Assembly (NCBI RefSeq): GCF_950023065.1
Contig: NC_088680.1
Location: forward strand, 68,423,350 to 68,487,349
From: Planococcus citri
Taxonomy: Eukaryota; Arthropoda; Insecta; Hemiptera; Pseudococcidae
Reading direction: 5' to 3'
DNA: 64,000 nt
Shown: positions 1 through 13,021 of the stretch, in pieces
How positions within the stretch are numbered: position 1 is the first letter of the stretch
Layout of the letters: the number at the start of each line of letters is the position of its first letter
Translations under genes and position numbers: made by a program
The notes under the pieces: model-generated
Databases searched by the model: none
Seen by the model: only the letters and a program-made list of their open reading frames with translations
What the model was told of the DNA's origin: nothing

Positions 1-119
1 AGTCCAATTTCGAAACTCGAGCTTTCAATTGAAAACTTCAGATGTCAACTCGAGTCATGATTTTTTTTTTGGTCGATTTGATATGGAAAAATAGCTCGTC
101 TAGATAGGTAAGTGCCTAC

Positions 120-3100
120 CTTTCTCAAATACGACATAAGTTTCGGAGCAGCATCAGCGATATATCTGCTGTGATAAGCGATATTGGACACTTTAACTTC
201 TCGGGCGAAAATACCCTTTTCTTGAAGCGATGTAACGAATTTCTTAACAGATTCCGAAGGACCAGATACCGTACAGCTTTCTGGACCATTATGGCAAGCA
301 ATATCGATATCCGAAGGTACCAAATGTCTCGCAGTATCGTATCCCACACCTGGTAACAAAATCCACATCTGTTTCAAAAATGATCTAACAAAAAATACTA
401 CCTACAGTTTTTTATGGACGTACCAATCGAAGCCATAGATCCGTGAATAAATTCAGTCTCCAGGGAAGCTAAACCTCTATAGTAAGCGGCCAGGATCATT
501 TGTTCGGCTGTAAAGCATTCGTCAGCGTAGGCACAACCTAATTCTCCTACAGAGTGTCCAATAATACCGTCTGGTTTTAATCCAATAGCTCTCAGTAGAT
601 CGACAAGAGCGATCTAGAAAGAAAAATCCAAGTTCAATTATAAAAACTTATCACACATTTTATTTGAGGATAAAATATTGAAAAAAATTAATAAGTAGGT
701 ACCTGGATGGCGGCAATACCGACGAAAGAATTTAAAATATTGTCGAAAGTCTTAGGATCATTATTGGTGATGATTCGGATCAAATCGACTCCTTTCGGTT
801 TCAGTGTTTGGTGACTTTTTTGGACGGATTCGGCGAAAACTGGGATTTTCATGAGATCTTTGCCCATTCCAGGCCATTGGGAACCCATTCCAGCGAAAAC
901 GAACCAAATTGGTCTTCTTTCTCCGGGGAAATACTGAAGAAAAAATGACACAAGGTTGAGAATTTTTTTTTTTAATACAAGGCGATTAATATGTATAACG
1001 ACTTGAGTACACACTTCGATATGTCTGACTGGTTCAGGTTGGCTTTCTTTCTTTAAAATTGTATATCCACGGTAAATATGGCCGGGGATATCTTCGCTGT
1101 GAACTTCGTGAAGCAGTCTAACGAATTCTGCATCCAATGTTCTGTTTTCTAACTGTTAAAAAATGTATCAAATTATCAATAGTTGCCTATACTGATCTCC
1201 TTATCGAGAAACTGGACCAATTGGACCATCTTTTTAATTTTTATCACCACAAAATGGACTTACATCGGTTAAAATGACATCAACGGCTTCTTCGGTACGA
1301 CCAGAAGTGCATACCAAACGTGGTAAATCATCCAAAGGCGTGCCATTATCGACCTTATTTTTTGGATTCGAACTTAACAAAACGTGGCAATTGGCACCAC
1401 CGAATCCGAAACTGTTAACTCCGGCTAATCCTCCTTCCCAAGGAGTTGGTTCAGTTACGACCTAAAAATGAGAAAAATTTCGAATAAGGTACATTTTTGT
1501 GGAAAAATTGAAATTTGGTTTACCAAAAATTGTCATATTTACGGTAATTTTTCCTGTATGGAAAGCTTCGATATCGGAACGAAGTGTTTTCAAGTTGATA
1601 TTAGGTGGAATCATTCCAAGTTCGAAGGCGAGTACGACTTTGGTCACACTGCATAAACCGGATCCAGGTTCTGAGTGACCGATATTCGATTTAACCGAGC
1701 CGATTTTCAGGGGAGTGGTACGTCCTGGGCAGAATACCTGTTCTAAAGCATTGACTTCTTCGGGATCACCGACCTAGAGCAGAAAAAAATAATTAATCAA
1801 TGAAGAAATACAGATAAAAAGAGATAATCGAAGATTGTACTCGAATTTTTCTCAAAAAAAGTAACTTTAATAGACCAAAAAATAAGGAAGAAGTGACCAA
1901 AAAATTTTTAATGTAAACAAAAAGAAACTAGGTAACGAAAACCTCACTAGCAGCTTTCTTCAAAAAACATGATATGAGGAAATATGCCTTCATCGCCTTA
2001 GAGATGATTAAAAGAAGCATCGCCGTAGCGATGATTAAAATAATAACTCCCTTAAACTGCAAGTATGGTAATGTGATAACTCCTACTACATCGCTACTCC
2101 TACTACAGTGGAACCTCGATAACTTGAAGCTGAAGGGAAAGGAGTTGACTTCGAGTTATCGGAGTTTTCGAGATAACGAGGTGAATTTTGCATTGAGTCT
2201 TATGGGGAGTTGAAGACACAGACCTTCGAGTTATGTACAGAGGTTTTCGAGTTAACGGAGTTCGAGTTATCGCGATTCCACTGTACTATGTTTTGATAAC
2301 AATTCAATGTCATCAATATCCGCGGCAAGCGCATTGAAGGATGCACCTACGACTATAAATAGAGCAACACGGCCACGAGCCAAACTAGTTGTATTTCCAA
2401 ATAAGATGCATTTCCAATTAAGTTGAATTTAATAGATCTTGAATTAGATCGTCGCGAAGGTCGGTTCTTGGTCTCAGGCTAGTATCCTAAAACGAAAATG
2501 ATCGCTTAAGCAACAACTAAGCACCGGATTGTTGGTTGCTTAGCCAATAAGCTAGCGTCCTGCATTGCTTAGCCATTGCCTAACTTTAAGCAATGGTTTT
2601 AGGCAGAGCTGTGGGACCGAAACTAACCCGAAACCGGAACCGATTGAATCCCGATTCAAATCCGATCCCAAAATCAATCCCGAAACCGAAACCGTTATTT
2701 TTCTTGATCCCAAAACCGAAAAAATCCCGAAACCGATATAATTTCGAACCCGAAACAATCCCGAAACAGAAACAAAATCGTTTTGGTTTCGGGATTTCAA
2801 TTTTTTCCTTTTTTCCGCGATTTTATTGTGAAAAATGGTCATTTTACATCATTTATTGTAAATCATTCAGATTAAAATAAAAATTACTCGACGAATTCAG
2901 CAAAACATGCTCTTAAAACGTTAAAATAATCACTCCATTGGATTTTTCACGTCAAAACCTCCCATTTTTTGGACCCCTGCAAGGTCTATTAGTGAATTTG
3001 GGCTTAAAATTGGTTGAAATGAAAATCCCGAAACCGAAACCGATTCAACCCGGAACCGAAACAAATTTTTCAATCCCAAAACGAATCCTGAAACCGAAAT

Positions 3101-6100
3101 AAAAATTTGAATTACAAATCCCAAAACAAATTCAAACCCGAAATGAAAAAATTTCAATCCCGAAACCGAAATCCAATCCCGAAATCGTTTCGGTCCCACA
3201 GCTCTGGTTTTAGGATACCAGCCTCAAAGTGTATTTATGTATGTTAGAAGCGGATGAGTACCCACTACTGGGTTACTCATCCCCTATTTCTCCGATGTCG
3301 CCCACTTTATCAAGTGGATAATTCCGTTTCTTTCGTGATTAAAATAATGATCATATTTAGTCGCGTTTACTCTGGGTATTTCTCTGATCCTGCCGGCCAT
3401 CGGAAATACTTCTCGTCAGAAAAGGTACTTCGTGTAATTCATTTCTGCCGATGGGCCTAGTATTAGTGAGCCCCCCTGAAAGAGGCAGAAAACGTGGACA
3501 GTATGTGTGCCTGGTGAGTAAGTCACCATATATTCCGAAATTGTGTACAGTTTCACAGGGTATGTAATTACCGCCTATTTTCCATTAAAGTATATTAATT
3601 ATAGTCTAATTTATTAACGCGCGTCGTAAAATAGAAAGCCAGAGCTTTTATTTATTATAAAATGACCCTATAGTTATTTTATACTCTATGACCTTTTGAT
3701 GTGTATTTTTTAATATTATTTCTGATTAACAATAAACATATCATCACTTTCGTGTAAATAGTATGAGCTTTATTGGTAATTGGAGATTATTGCTGTGAAG
3801 GGTAGATGGTATGACTGAAACCTCTCCAAGTATTGAGCTATCCTGGGCAAGGTTAATATTCCCTACCTAAGGGAATATTTCTTAACTTAATCACGTAGGT
3901 AGGAATTCAGGTAATTTCTCTCTTACCAAGTTATGCTAGATCTCACTCTATCAAACACAAAAAAATCATCAAAATTAGAATAAGTAAAAACCATTTTTGT
4001 AAAAACTAGCGAAAGCTCAAAACATAGAGAGGGAGTCCATCGAAATCGAAATAGGGAGGAACAAAATTTAATCTTTTATCCAAAATCATTTTAAAAATTT
4101 AACACAAAAAATGTACCAATTTTAAAAGATTTCATAAATAAGAAGAATCATAGGACAGGAAACAGATTGGGATCAGTGGTAAAGTGGGGGGGGGAGATTG
4201 AAATCCAAATTTGGGAAAATTATGTTTAGCGAAGATCATTTTAAAAATTTGAATACAAAAAATGCATTGGGCTTCAAACAGAAAAAAATCCTCAAATTCA
4301 CGATAAAAATACATCACAACTTGACAAAAATTCACACACATTTCAAAAAAAAAAAAAAAAATACAACAGAATTATTGAAATTGGAAAAAAATGACCAAAA
4401 CAGGAAGCAAAGGAAAGATCAAGATCTGGAGAGAAACAAATTAGTCAAAGAATAATGTTGAGGAAAAACCTGTGCATGATCTTTTAAAATCAAAATCATA
4501 AGTTCCTAAGAATAAAACTCAAAAACGAAATTCAAAATGAAAAAAACATCTCCAAAAATCTGCTAAAAAAAAGGTTGAAAAAAATCACGACAATTCCAGA
4601 ATAAAAATTCGATTAAACTTCACAGAAATTTAGCCGCAAAAAAAACATGAAAATTCGTGGAAAATCGTCGAAAACTTGGAAAATAGAATCTATGTGAATT
4701 CAAAAAGGAATGAAACGTGAAAAAAAATTTAAAAAACTTCCCAAAAAATCAAAATAAAACCATCAAATTTCTTCAAGCCCAAAACAAACTCTCAAAAACT
4801 AAAAAAAAAAAACTATAAAAGGGGGAATTTCGTAAACATTTAGGCAGAAAAAAAATTACTTAAATTTGGGACAAAATTAGAAGAAAATTTTACAAAAATG
4901 ACGAAAATTTAAGAAAAAACGTTTCGCCGAAATTAAGAACAAAAATTTAGACAAAAAAGCCAATCGACGAAGTTCAACAAAAATTCGTGGAAATGATGAA
5001 AATTGAAAACTCTAAAAATGATTTAGTCCAGAAAAAATCACTGAAAATTCAGAACAGACACAGACACTCACAAGAATTAAAAGTTCAAATTCGGTAAAAA
5101 ATCAAAACCAATTTGAGCAAAATCATCGAAAAATTTCAAGAAAAACTCAAGAGAATTCAAGAGAGAAAAATAATCTGAACTTGGAAAAAAACGATTGAAA
5201 GAGATAGGAAATTTGGAGGACGATTCCCCATAACTTCGAGGGAAGGGGAAAGGAAAGAGGGATCAACGAATGAATGGTATCAAGATGCAAAAAAATACAC
5301 CTCAAAAGGTGAAAATGAAAAAAAAAACTCACCAATGGCAAAAATTTTTAGGAAATAGTAACTTTTGAAAGAAGAAAAATGACAATTCCACAAAAAATTA
5401 AGCAAAAAAATTACTAGTTTTTTTAGAGCACGAGACTCGAAAAAAGAACTGTTGAAATAAAAAAGAAAAATCAGTCAAAATTAAGGCAAAAAAATAACCA
5501 TAATTTAGAACAAAACTAAAATCGTGAAAATTTATTGTTAAAAAGTCTGTCAAAATTGGAGATTACTTCACCAAAATTTGAAAAGAAAAAAAAATAGAAA
5601 TTCCAGGAAAATCATCGAAAAACTAAAAAAAGAGAACTTGCGAAAATTCAAAAGAATAATACCCGTCAAAATTGGGAAAAAACGATAAAAACTTGAAAGA
5701 AAAATCACCAAATCGTGCAAAAAAAAACTCACAAAATTCAAAAAAGTCGACGAACAAATTTTGACTAAAATTAGATCAATAAAATCACACAAGTTTAAGG
5801 GAAAATTTTTACGAAAAAATCGAAAGAACTCGATCGAGGTGATAACATTCGGCAAAAATTCAGGCGAAAAAAAATCATCATAATTTAGAACAAAATCATG
5901 GAAAAATTATTTTGGAAAAAAACCAAAAAAATTCAAGGTGTAGGTAAAAATTAATCAAAACAGGAGAAAATCCACCAAAAAACATTGAGAAATTCAGAAA
6001 TAATAAATCAGGTGTAATACTTCTTAAAATTAAAAAAAATCTAACAAGGGAACCTCTTGAGGTGTCACCCTTCGATTTGAACAGGACCGCGATTTTTGGA

Positions 6101-9100
6101 AAGAGCATAGTCTAAAACCCCCATACCCAAATTTTCAGCTGCCCAAGTTCATTTTTCGATTTTTGGCGAATTTTTGAAAATTCAAAATTGACTGTTTTGG
6201 GCGATTTATGTTTTTTTTAAAAGTACGTAGGCTACTTGATCAGTAAAAATGGTTAAAATAAGTCCCAAAACTAATATTATTTAACCAAATCCAGCGCGAT
6301 TTTTCAATTTCTCCAGAATTTTGAATTTGCTCCAGAAGGCGTGAATATGAAGTTGGGCAGCTAAAAATCGAGTTGTATATTACACTCGACCTGTTTAACG
6401 AGTTTATCCACATTTGAGCCGATTTTGAGAGTGACACATCAAAAGTGGCTTTTTGACCAGCTTTTTTCAAAATTAAAAAATCCAAAAAATCGAAAGTTTC
6501 CCGTTTGTGTGGAAATTTTTGAAATTCACGCGAATCGCTGTATTTTGTCCAAAACTAACCCGGAAAAGCAATGAGACCATTCAATTTTTTTTCGAAAATT
6601 GTGGTTATTAATTTTGAAAAAAAAAGGAAATTTTGCAACCAACATTTTAAAAAAGTGACCAACTCATTAATTTAGTTAGTTGAAAAGTAACCGAGTACAA
6701 TCTCTGAGATAATGGACCTGAGAATAATACCTTTGTACCGGTTCCATGAGCTTCTACAAAGTTCAATGTGTTTGGTTTGACTTCACATTCTTCGTAGAAC
6801 TCTTCCAGAAGTCTTTTTTGCATGAGACCGGAAGGGTAAGTGATACCTTGTTCTTTATACCCATCGCAGTTGGTTTTAGCGTGAACGACTCTAGCGTAGA
6901 CTCTACGAGAGTCTTTCATTTTTTGTAAAAATGCCACCGCCACAGTTTCCGAACGACAATAACCGTTCGCTGAAAAGAGGAAAATCGTCAGTATAAAAAT
7001 ACACGTACTTATATGTATAGGTACTAATCAAATCAGAAAATTGCAAAAATAGGTAGGCAGTAGGCACCTGATTCGTCGAAAGATTTGCATTTTCCGTCAG
7101 CGCTCAACACACCGAGACGGGCGAATTGAAGAGATACGTAAGGATGTAGACATAAATTACATCCTCCGACGATAGCTGCGTCACAAACTCCGTCTCTGAT
7201 TGCTTTGTAAGCGTGTTCTAAGGCGTATAAACTCGATGAACAAGCTGAATCTACCGTGTAACTGGGTCCTATAGGTAAGCAAAACACATGCCAGATTTGT
7301 TAGTAATGTCACATTGAGTAGTACTCCTTTGAGGTTGTTAAGAATGCTAACCGTTGATGCCCAGCCAGTAGGAAATTCTGTTGGCTAACATGGCTCGAGA
7401 ACATCCTGTAATACCGAATCCGTCGATTTGGATTTTTTCGTAGAACCAGGTTTTTTCAGATTCGCTGAAGCAAGCTCCGACAAATACTCCGGTTTTCGTT
7501 CCTCTCAGTTGTTTTGGGTTGTAACCTGCGCAAAAATCATTTAAATAGGGTTTCGAATATTTACCTACAATATTAGAAGAGCTAAAACGTGCCAAAATAA
7601 AATGTGGATGATTTTATCCTTGACTTCGATACCTATATTTATAATACAGAACGTATTCAAATATTTATTTAAACTCCCTCCACCTACCTTCTGCGAAACG
7701 AGATATGAAACTACAAAGAAATTAATTCAACGAGATTTCGTGGCAGAGAATTTCAATGATTCGAATTAAATTCAAGTTCAAGACAAACAAAATTATGAAT
7801 TTGGAGCAGATAAAGTATCTATTTCGAACAAAGATTAAGATCATTTGTTTATATTGATCTTCATGATTCATTCTCCAAGTTTCGGAGGCCTATAATTTGA
7901 GCTCATAACAATTCAAATCGTTACATAAAAAGTTCTAATAAATTAGGTACTCGAAATACAGCAAATTTTCCATTGTTGATTAATTTTGGTTTTTGCGTTT
8001 TAATATGGCGTGTTGAAACAGGACTTATTGGCTCTCACAATAAGTAGGTATCATTCCAATATTCAGATTTGGAAATTTGCATGAATATTCATCATGCTCG
8101 CGTAATTTCACTAGTCCACAGTTCAATCGACAAATGACACGTTTTTTCATAATTATTCGAAAAATTAACTCAATTTTGGGGTCGATATTCGACAAAAACG
8201 CTCGAAAAATGTTTTGATGGAAATTTTTGTTTTTTTGATGAAATTTTAACCTATTTTGATAGGTCACACGGTACCCATTAAATTCAGAACAAATGACCCA
8301 ATTTTGGGCTCGAAATTCTTCAAAATACTCAAAAAAATATTTTCCATGAAATAATTGAATTTTACACTTTTTTAAAAATTCCAAATATCATGATTTATGC
8401 ACAAATGTGGGATGTAGTCAAATTTTAAAGCTCCCCCTCCCCTTACTTCGAGTAGAAATGAACTATGTATTGTGAAATTATTCAAAAGCGACCTTCAAAA
8501 TGGAATACAGCTTTGCAAAAAATCCAAATATTTCAACGAAAATTTAGTTTGAGCATTTTTGAAAAATGTTGAGCCTAAAATGGAGTCATGATTTAGATTT
8601 TTGAAATTTTCAAAAAATCAAAATGGGTCAAAATTTTACAAAAATTTGAAAAATTTTGAAAAAAAAGAAACTTGAACTTGAAATTGGGCCGTAATTTTCG
8701 AGATTTTTGAGAAAATGTCGTGCAACAGTTCGAAATGTCTCAAAATTTCGCAAAAGTTGAATATTTCTTGAGGTTTTTTGAAACATTTTGAGGTCGAAGT
8801 TGAATTTATGATTTTTGAGATTTTAGAAAAAAACGCCATTTGACTACAAAATTGGGTTAAAAGTTCGCGAGAAATTCAAATATTGAGATGAAAATATTCG
8901 TTGAGCAATTTTGAAGAATGTTGAGCTCAAAATTGAACCATAATTTTAAAGATTGTTGGAAAAGGTCCTATACGTGACCCAACAAAATAAATAAAGTGAT
9001 TAAAATTTCACGAAAAACAGGAATTTTTCGACCAAAATATTTTTTGAGCATTTTTGAAGAATTTTGAGCCTCAAAATCGGGTCACGGTTTTTGAAATTTT

Positions 9101-12100
9101 GAAATGATGTCATGTGACATATCAAAATGGGTCAATATTTCACGAGAAATCAAAATATTTGGACGAAAATACATTTTGAGCATTTTTGAAGAATTTTGAG
9201 CCTCAAAATCGTATCATGATTTTTGAAATTTTTGAAAAGATGTCATGCAACATATCAAAATGCGTCAAAATTTTACGAAAAATTAAAATATCTGGACGAA
9301 AATAAATTTTGAGCATTTTTGAAGAATTTTAAGCATTTTTGAAGAATTTTAAGCTCTAAAATCGTATCATGATTTTTGGAACTCTTCAAAAAAAGGTGTC
9401 ACGTGACAAAAGAAAACGAATTAATTTATTAAAATTTCACAAAAAACAAAAATTTGTCTCCCAAAATATGTTTTGAGTATTTTTGAAGAATTTTGAGCTA
9501 CAAAGTTGGGTTATGCGTTTCGAGAATTTCGAAAAAAAAGGTCATAAAGCCTATATCAAATGATGAAATGAGTAACAATTTTGCGAGAAATCAAAATGTT
9601 TGGACGAAAATGCATTTTGAGCATTTTTTAAAAATTTTGAGCTATCACGATTTCGGAAATTTTTGAAAAGGTATCATGTGACATATCAAAATGGGTCAAA
9701 ATTTCACGAAAAATTAAAATATTTGGACGAAATTGCATTACTTTTTGAGCTTTAAAATCGTGTTATGATTTTTATAATTCTTGAAAATTTGTCATGTGAC
9801 CCAAGAGAATAAATAAATAAACAATAATTTCACAAAAAACACAAATTTTTCAACCAAAATATGCTTTGAGCAATTTTGAAGAATTTTGAGCTCTAAAATT
9901 GGATCACGAGTTTCGGGGAATTTCGAAAAAAAAGTTATGCAGCCTATCAAAATGAGTTAAAATTTCGCGAAAAATCAAAATATTCGGTCGAAAATATATT
10001 TCGAACATTTTTGAAGAATTTTGAGCCCCAAAATCGAGTTATGATTTTTAAGATTTTGGAAAAAGTGCCATAAAACTCATCAAAATGAGTTAAAATTTCT
10101 CGAAAAATTCGAGGATTATGAGGAAGATATTTTTTGAGCAATTTAGAAAAAAGTTTAGCTTAAAATTGAGCCATCATTTTCAATACTTTCAAAAAAATAT
10201 CACGTGACTGATCAAAATGTTTCAAAATTTGGCGAGAAATTCAAAGATTTCGACGCATAGCAAATGTTTTTTGAGGATTTTTGAAAAATGCTGAGCTCAA
10301 AGTTGGGTCATGATTTTCAAGGTTTTTGAAAAAGTGTCATGTGACCTGTCAAAATATGTTGAAATTTTGCGAGAATTCCAAATATCTTGACAAAAATGTA
10401 TTTAGAGCATTTTAGAAAAATTTTGAGCTTCAAAATCGGATCATGATTTTTGGGATTTTTAAAATTGTGTCATGCGACCAACCAAAATAGGTTGAAATTT
10501 CACGAGAAATCCAAATATCTCGATAAAAATGTATTTCGAGCATTTTGAAAAATTTTGAACCTCAAAATCTCATACCTAGTTACCTATTTTTGTGATTTTT
10601 GAAAAAGTGTCATGCGACCTATCAAATTGGGTTAAAATTTCGCGAAAAATTCGAATATCTTCACAAAAATGTAATTTGAGCATTTTGAAAAATTTTGATT
10701 CTTAAGATCGGATCATGATTTTTGAGATTTTTAAAATAGTGTCATGCGACCTATCAAAATAGGTTAAAATTTTGCGAGAAATCCAAATATCTTGACGAAA
10801 ATGTATTTTGAGCATTTTTAAAGAATTTTCAACCTCAAAATCTCATAGTTATTTTTGTGATTTTTGAAAAAGTGTCATGCGACCTATCAAAATGGGTTAA
10901 AATTTCGCGAAAAATTCGAATATCTTCACAAAAATGTATTTTGAGAATTTTGAAAAATTTTGATCCTTAAGATCGGATCATGATTTATGAGATTTTTAAA
11001 ATAATGTCATGCGACCTATCAAAATAGGTTAAAATTGCGCGAGAAATTCAAATATCTTGCCAAAAAAATATTTTGAGCATTTTGAAAAATTTTGAGCCCC
11101 AGAATTTCATCATGATTTTTGGAATTTTTGAAAAAGTGTCGTGCGACCTATCAAAATAGGTTGAAATTTCGCGAGGAATTTAAATATCTTGACAAAAATT
11201 CATTTTGAGCATTTTAAAAAATTTTGAGCCATAAAATCGGATTATGATTTTTGTGATTTTTGAAAAAGTGCCATGTGACCTATCAAAATAGTTTGAAATT
11301 TCGCAAAGAAATCCAAATATATTGACGACGAAAATGTATTTTGAGCATTGTAAAGAATTTTAAGCTTTAAAATCATGTCATGATTATTAAAATTTTTTGA
11401 AATAGGAGTCATTGTGACCCAACAAAATGAATAAATTAGTTAAAACTTGAAAAACAAAAATTTGTGGACCAAAACACGTTTTGAGCATTTTTGAAGAATT
11501 TTTCAACTTCAAAAATGGATCACGAGTTTCGGGGAATTTCGAAAAAAACTATGCAGCTTATCAAAATGAGTTAAAATTTCGCGAAAAATCAAAATCTTCG
11601 GACCAATATGTATTTTGAGCATTTTTGAAGAATTTTGAGCCCCAAAATGTGCCACGGTTTTTGGAGTTTTCAAATAAAGTGTCATGCAACCTACCAAAAT
11701 AAGTTAAAATTTTGCGAGAATCGCAAACATTTCAACGAACAATATGTATTTTGAGTGTTTTTGTAGAATTTTAATCCCCCCAAACTGGATCATGATTTTT
11801 GAGATTTTTGACAAAATGTCAAGCAATTTATCAAAATTGATTAAAATTTTGAAAAAAAATCAAAAATTTCAACGAAAATGGTTTTGGAACATTTTTTAGA
11901 CCAAAATGAGTCATGATTTTTGGGATTCCTGAAAAATCGATCTTTGACCATTCAAAAATTTTAGCAGAAAATCAGAAAAATTTCTATCAAAATACATTTC
12001 GGGGCCTTCATAAGAAGTTTGAGCTTAAAATTAGCTCAAATTTTTTGAAAAAAAAGATCACGCAATTTATCAACGTTGGTTGCGGTTGCATACCTACTTT

Positions 12101-13021
12101 TAAAAAAAATAATTGCTGAAAATTTCTGATTTTCTATGGAAAATTTTGATAAGTCGTTGGACACTTTATAAAATCATGGCTGAAGTTTGGACTTGAAAGT
12201 TTACAAAAAACGTCCAAAAAAAGTTTTGATAGGTATTTTAATCCATTTTGACAAGTCGCAGGACAGATTATTCAAAAATCAAGATCCAATTTTGAGCTCG
12301 AATTCTTCCAAAATGCTCGAAAAAAAATTCCCATTGAAATAAATAAATCCCTCGCGAAATATTTAGGGGCATTTTGATAGATCGCATGAATCTTTTTCAA
12401 GACCCATATCAACAAAAAAAAACCAACTGTAGGTATTTTTTTCTCGGTTTGCAAAAACTCCAGCCAAATTTGATTTATTAGAGCACTTTTTTCCAGTAGG
12501 ACTGCAGGCTAAGGTACATTTTTTTCATCGATTTTCAAAGGCTATTCAACATACCAGCATCAACAACCGCTTCGTAAGCTTTCTCCAATAATATTCTGGA
12601 CATAGGATCCATAGTTTGAGCCTGTTTGTAATGGACACCGAAAAACGCAGCGTCGAACTTATTCACCTCGTTTAATTTACCAGTTCTTTGAGGGATTTCA
12701 GGATGTTCTGGAAAAACAAGATGAGTCATATTTCAGATTATTGATCATAATTTATAGCACGAGAAAATATGAAGCTCTTGCGCATCGGATTCTTACCTAA
12801 TTTCCATCTTCTGTCGTCGTCTGAGATTAAATCTTTCTTGGCGAGTAAATTTTCGCCGAAATGTTTAACATTGTCCGAATCGGGGAATACGCCCGATATT
12901 CCTGAAATCACAACTTCTTCGCCGGGTTTACATCGAGCTAATTTTCTTCCGGCTTTCAGGGCGATTTCACGATTACGAGCTAATCGGGCAGCTACAACTG
13001 GGTCTTTGGTGGTCATGGCTG
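120..13021 (-). CDS. FASN: Fatty acid synthase, N-terminal part (ketosynthase + start of acyltransferase), 11 exons, cut by left window edge
   Basis: Cytosolic multifunctional enzyme that makes palmitate from acetyl- and malonyl-CoA. Coding exons in order: 12797-13016 (ATG at 13016), 12555-12707, 7352-7525, 7068-7268, 6731-6969, 1543-1773, 1264-1461, 1015-1152, 703-933, 424-613, 120-349. All junctions are GT-AG and phases agree, giving 735 residues. Ketosynthase triad: Cys192 in DSACSSSL, His324 in EAHGTGT, His362 in SNIGHSE. The spacings of 132 and 38 residues equal my recollection of those in human FASN. GVNSFGFGGANCHVLL closes the ketosynthase. The transferase begins with FAGMGSQWPGMG and carries the nucleophile Ser616 in GHSVGE. 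An acceptor lies 5 bp upstream of the ATG, so a noncoding first exon is expected further right; I did not find it. The other two thirds (dehydratase to thioesterase, about 2,400 aa in the family) lie outside the window. Confidence 0.95.
2106..2283. mobile_element. pogo/Tigger-type MITE
   Basis: A 178-bp element starting CAGTGGAACCTCGATAAC and ending with the near-complement GTTATCGCGATTCCACTG, flanked by TA on both sides (2104-2105 and 2284-2285). The inner sequence repeats CGAGTTATCGGAG-like words. CAGTGGAACCTCG termini with a TA duplication are typical of pogo/Tigger elements of the Tc1-mariner superfamily. It is noncoding. Confidence 0.82.
2604..3206. mobile_element. hAT MITE with perfect 8-bp duplication
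   Basis: A 603-bp element with termini CAGAGCTGTGGGACCGAAA and its exact complement, flanked by GTTTTAGG at 2596-2603 and 3207-3214. An 8-bp duplication and a CAG start point to hAT. The interior is two inverted blocks of CCCGAAACCGAAACCG-like short repeats around a unique AT-rich centre, so the whole element can fold on itself. The open frames in it (for example 2593-2880) are repeat artefacts. Confidence 0.85.
3215..3953 (+). repeat. Possible LTR-like repeat, related to the solo-LTR candidate at 37755-38977
   Basis: Its last 130 bp (GAGCTATC, AATATTCCCTACCTAAGGGA and onward, ending CTCTATCA) parallel the last 130 bp of the element at 37755-38977 (GAGCTATC, AATATTCCCCGCCTAAGGAA, ending TATATCA). 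Upstream it is AT-rich with several AATAAA-like signals, as expected of an LTR. I could not place a left end or a target duplication, so both the class and the left boundary are guesses. Confidence 0.3.
3954..6640. repeat. A-rich strand-skewed degenerate DNA in FASN intron
   Basis: Long stretch with strong A excess on the plus strand. Short loosely repeated words such as AAAATTCGTGAAAA, AATTTAGAACAAAATC and AAAATCATCGAAAA recur without a fixed period. No open frame resembles a protein. It may be an old, decayed tandem array or a low-complexity tract. On the strand of the FASN transcript it is U-rich. Confidence 0.5.
7526..8550. other. FASN intron, non-repetitive part
   Basis: First kilobase (in window order) of the 5.03-kb intron 7526-12554. 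It is AT-rich and I see no coding potential or structured element, apart from an inverted match to the word GACCTATCAAAATGG near 8255-8270, a word typical of the adjacent array. Confidence 0.5.
8560..12000. repeat. Degenerate 132-bp tandem array (about 25 copies) inside FASN intron
   Basis: The phrase GTCATGCGACCTATCAAAAT recurs with changes near 9111, 9241, 9671, 10337, 10469, 10609, 10742, 10875, 11006, 11138, 11270, 11409 and 11681, at mostly 130-133 bp steps with a few 139-140 bp steps. Each unit also holds a TTTTGAGCATTTTTGAAGAATTTTGAGC block, a TCATGATTTTTGAGATTTTTGAAAA-like block and a TTTCGCGAGAAATCCAAATAT-like block. Units near 10.3-11.3 kb are the most alike and the outer ones more diverged, as expected of an array homogenised in its middle. 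Related but disordered sequence continues to about 12.5 kb. Confidence 0.85.

Larger units (their letters stand above)
1829..6705. mobile_element. hAT-like element ends with 8-bp target duplication, expanded by nested insertions
   Basis: Most of the 4.96-kb FASN intron (1774-6730) lies between two copies of GAGATAAT (1821-1828 and 6706-6713). The termini inside them are a related inverted pair: GAAGATTGTACTC on the left and the complement of AGAGATTGTACTC on the right. The same end sequences, followed by runs such as AAAAAGTAAC, bound the element at 25488-26330. No transposase is visible. The extra length seems to come from later insertions (2106-2283, 2604-3206 and perhaps the LTR-like piece near 3.2-3.95 kb). 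The right end sits 25 bp from the exon donor. Confidence 0.6.

Noticed and set aside
2552..3199. Open frames of about 90 codons rich in Pro/Lys or Ser/Val/Gly
   Set aside because: Translation of CCGAAACCG repeats in a hAT MITE; not genes.
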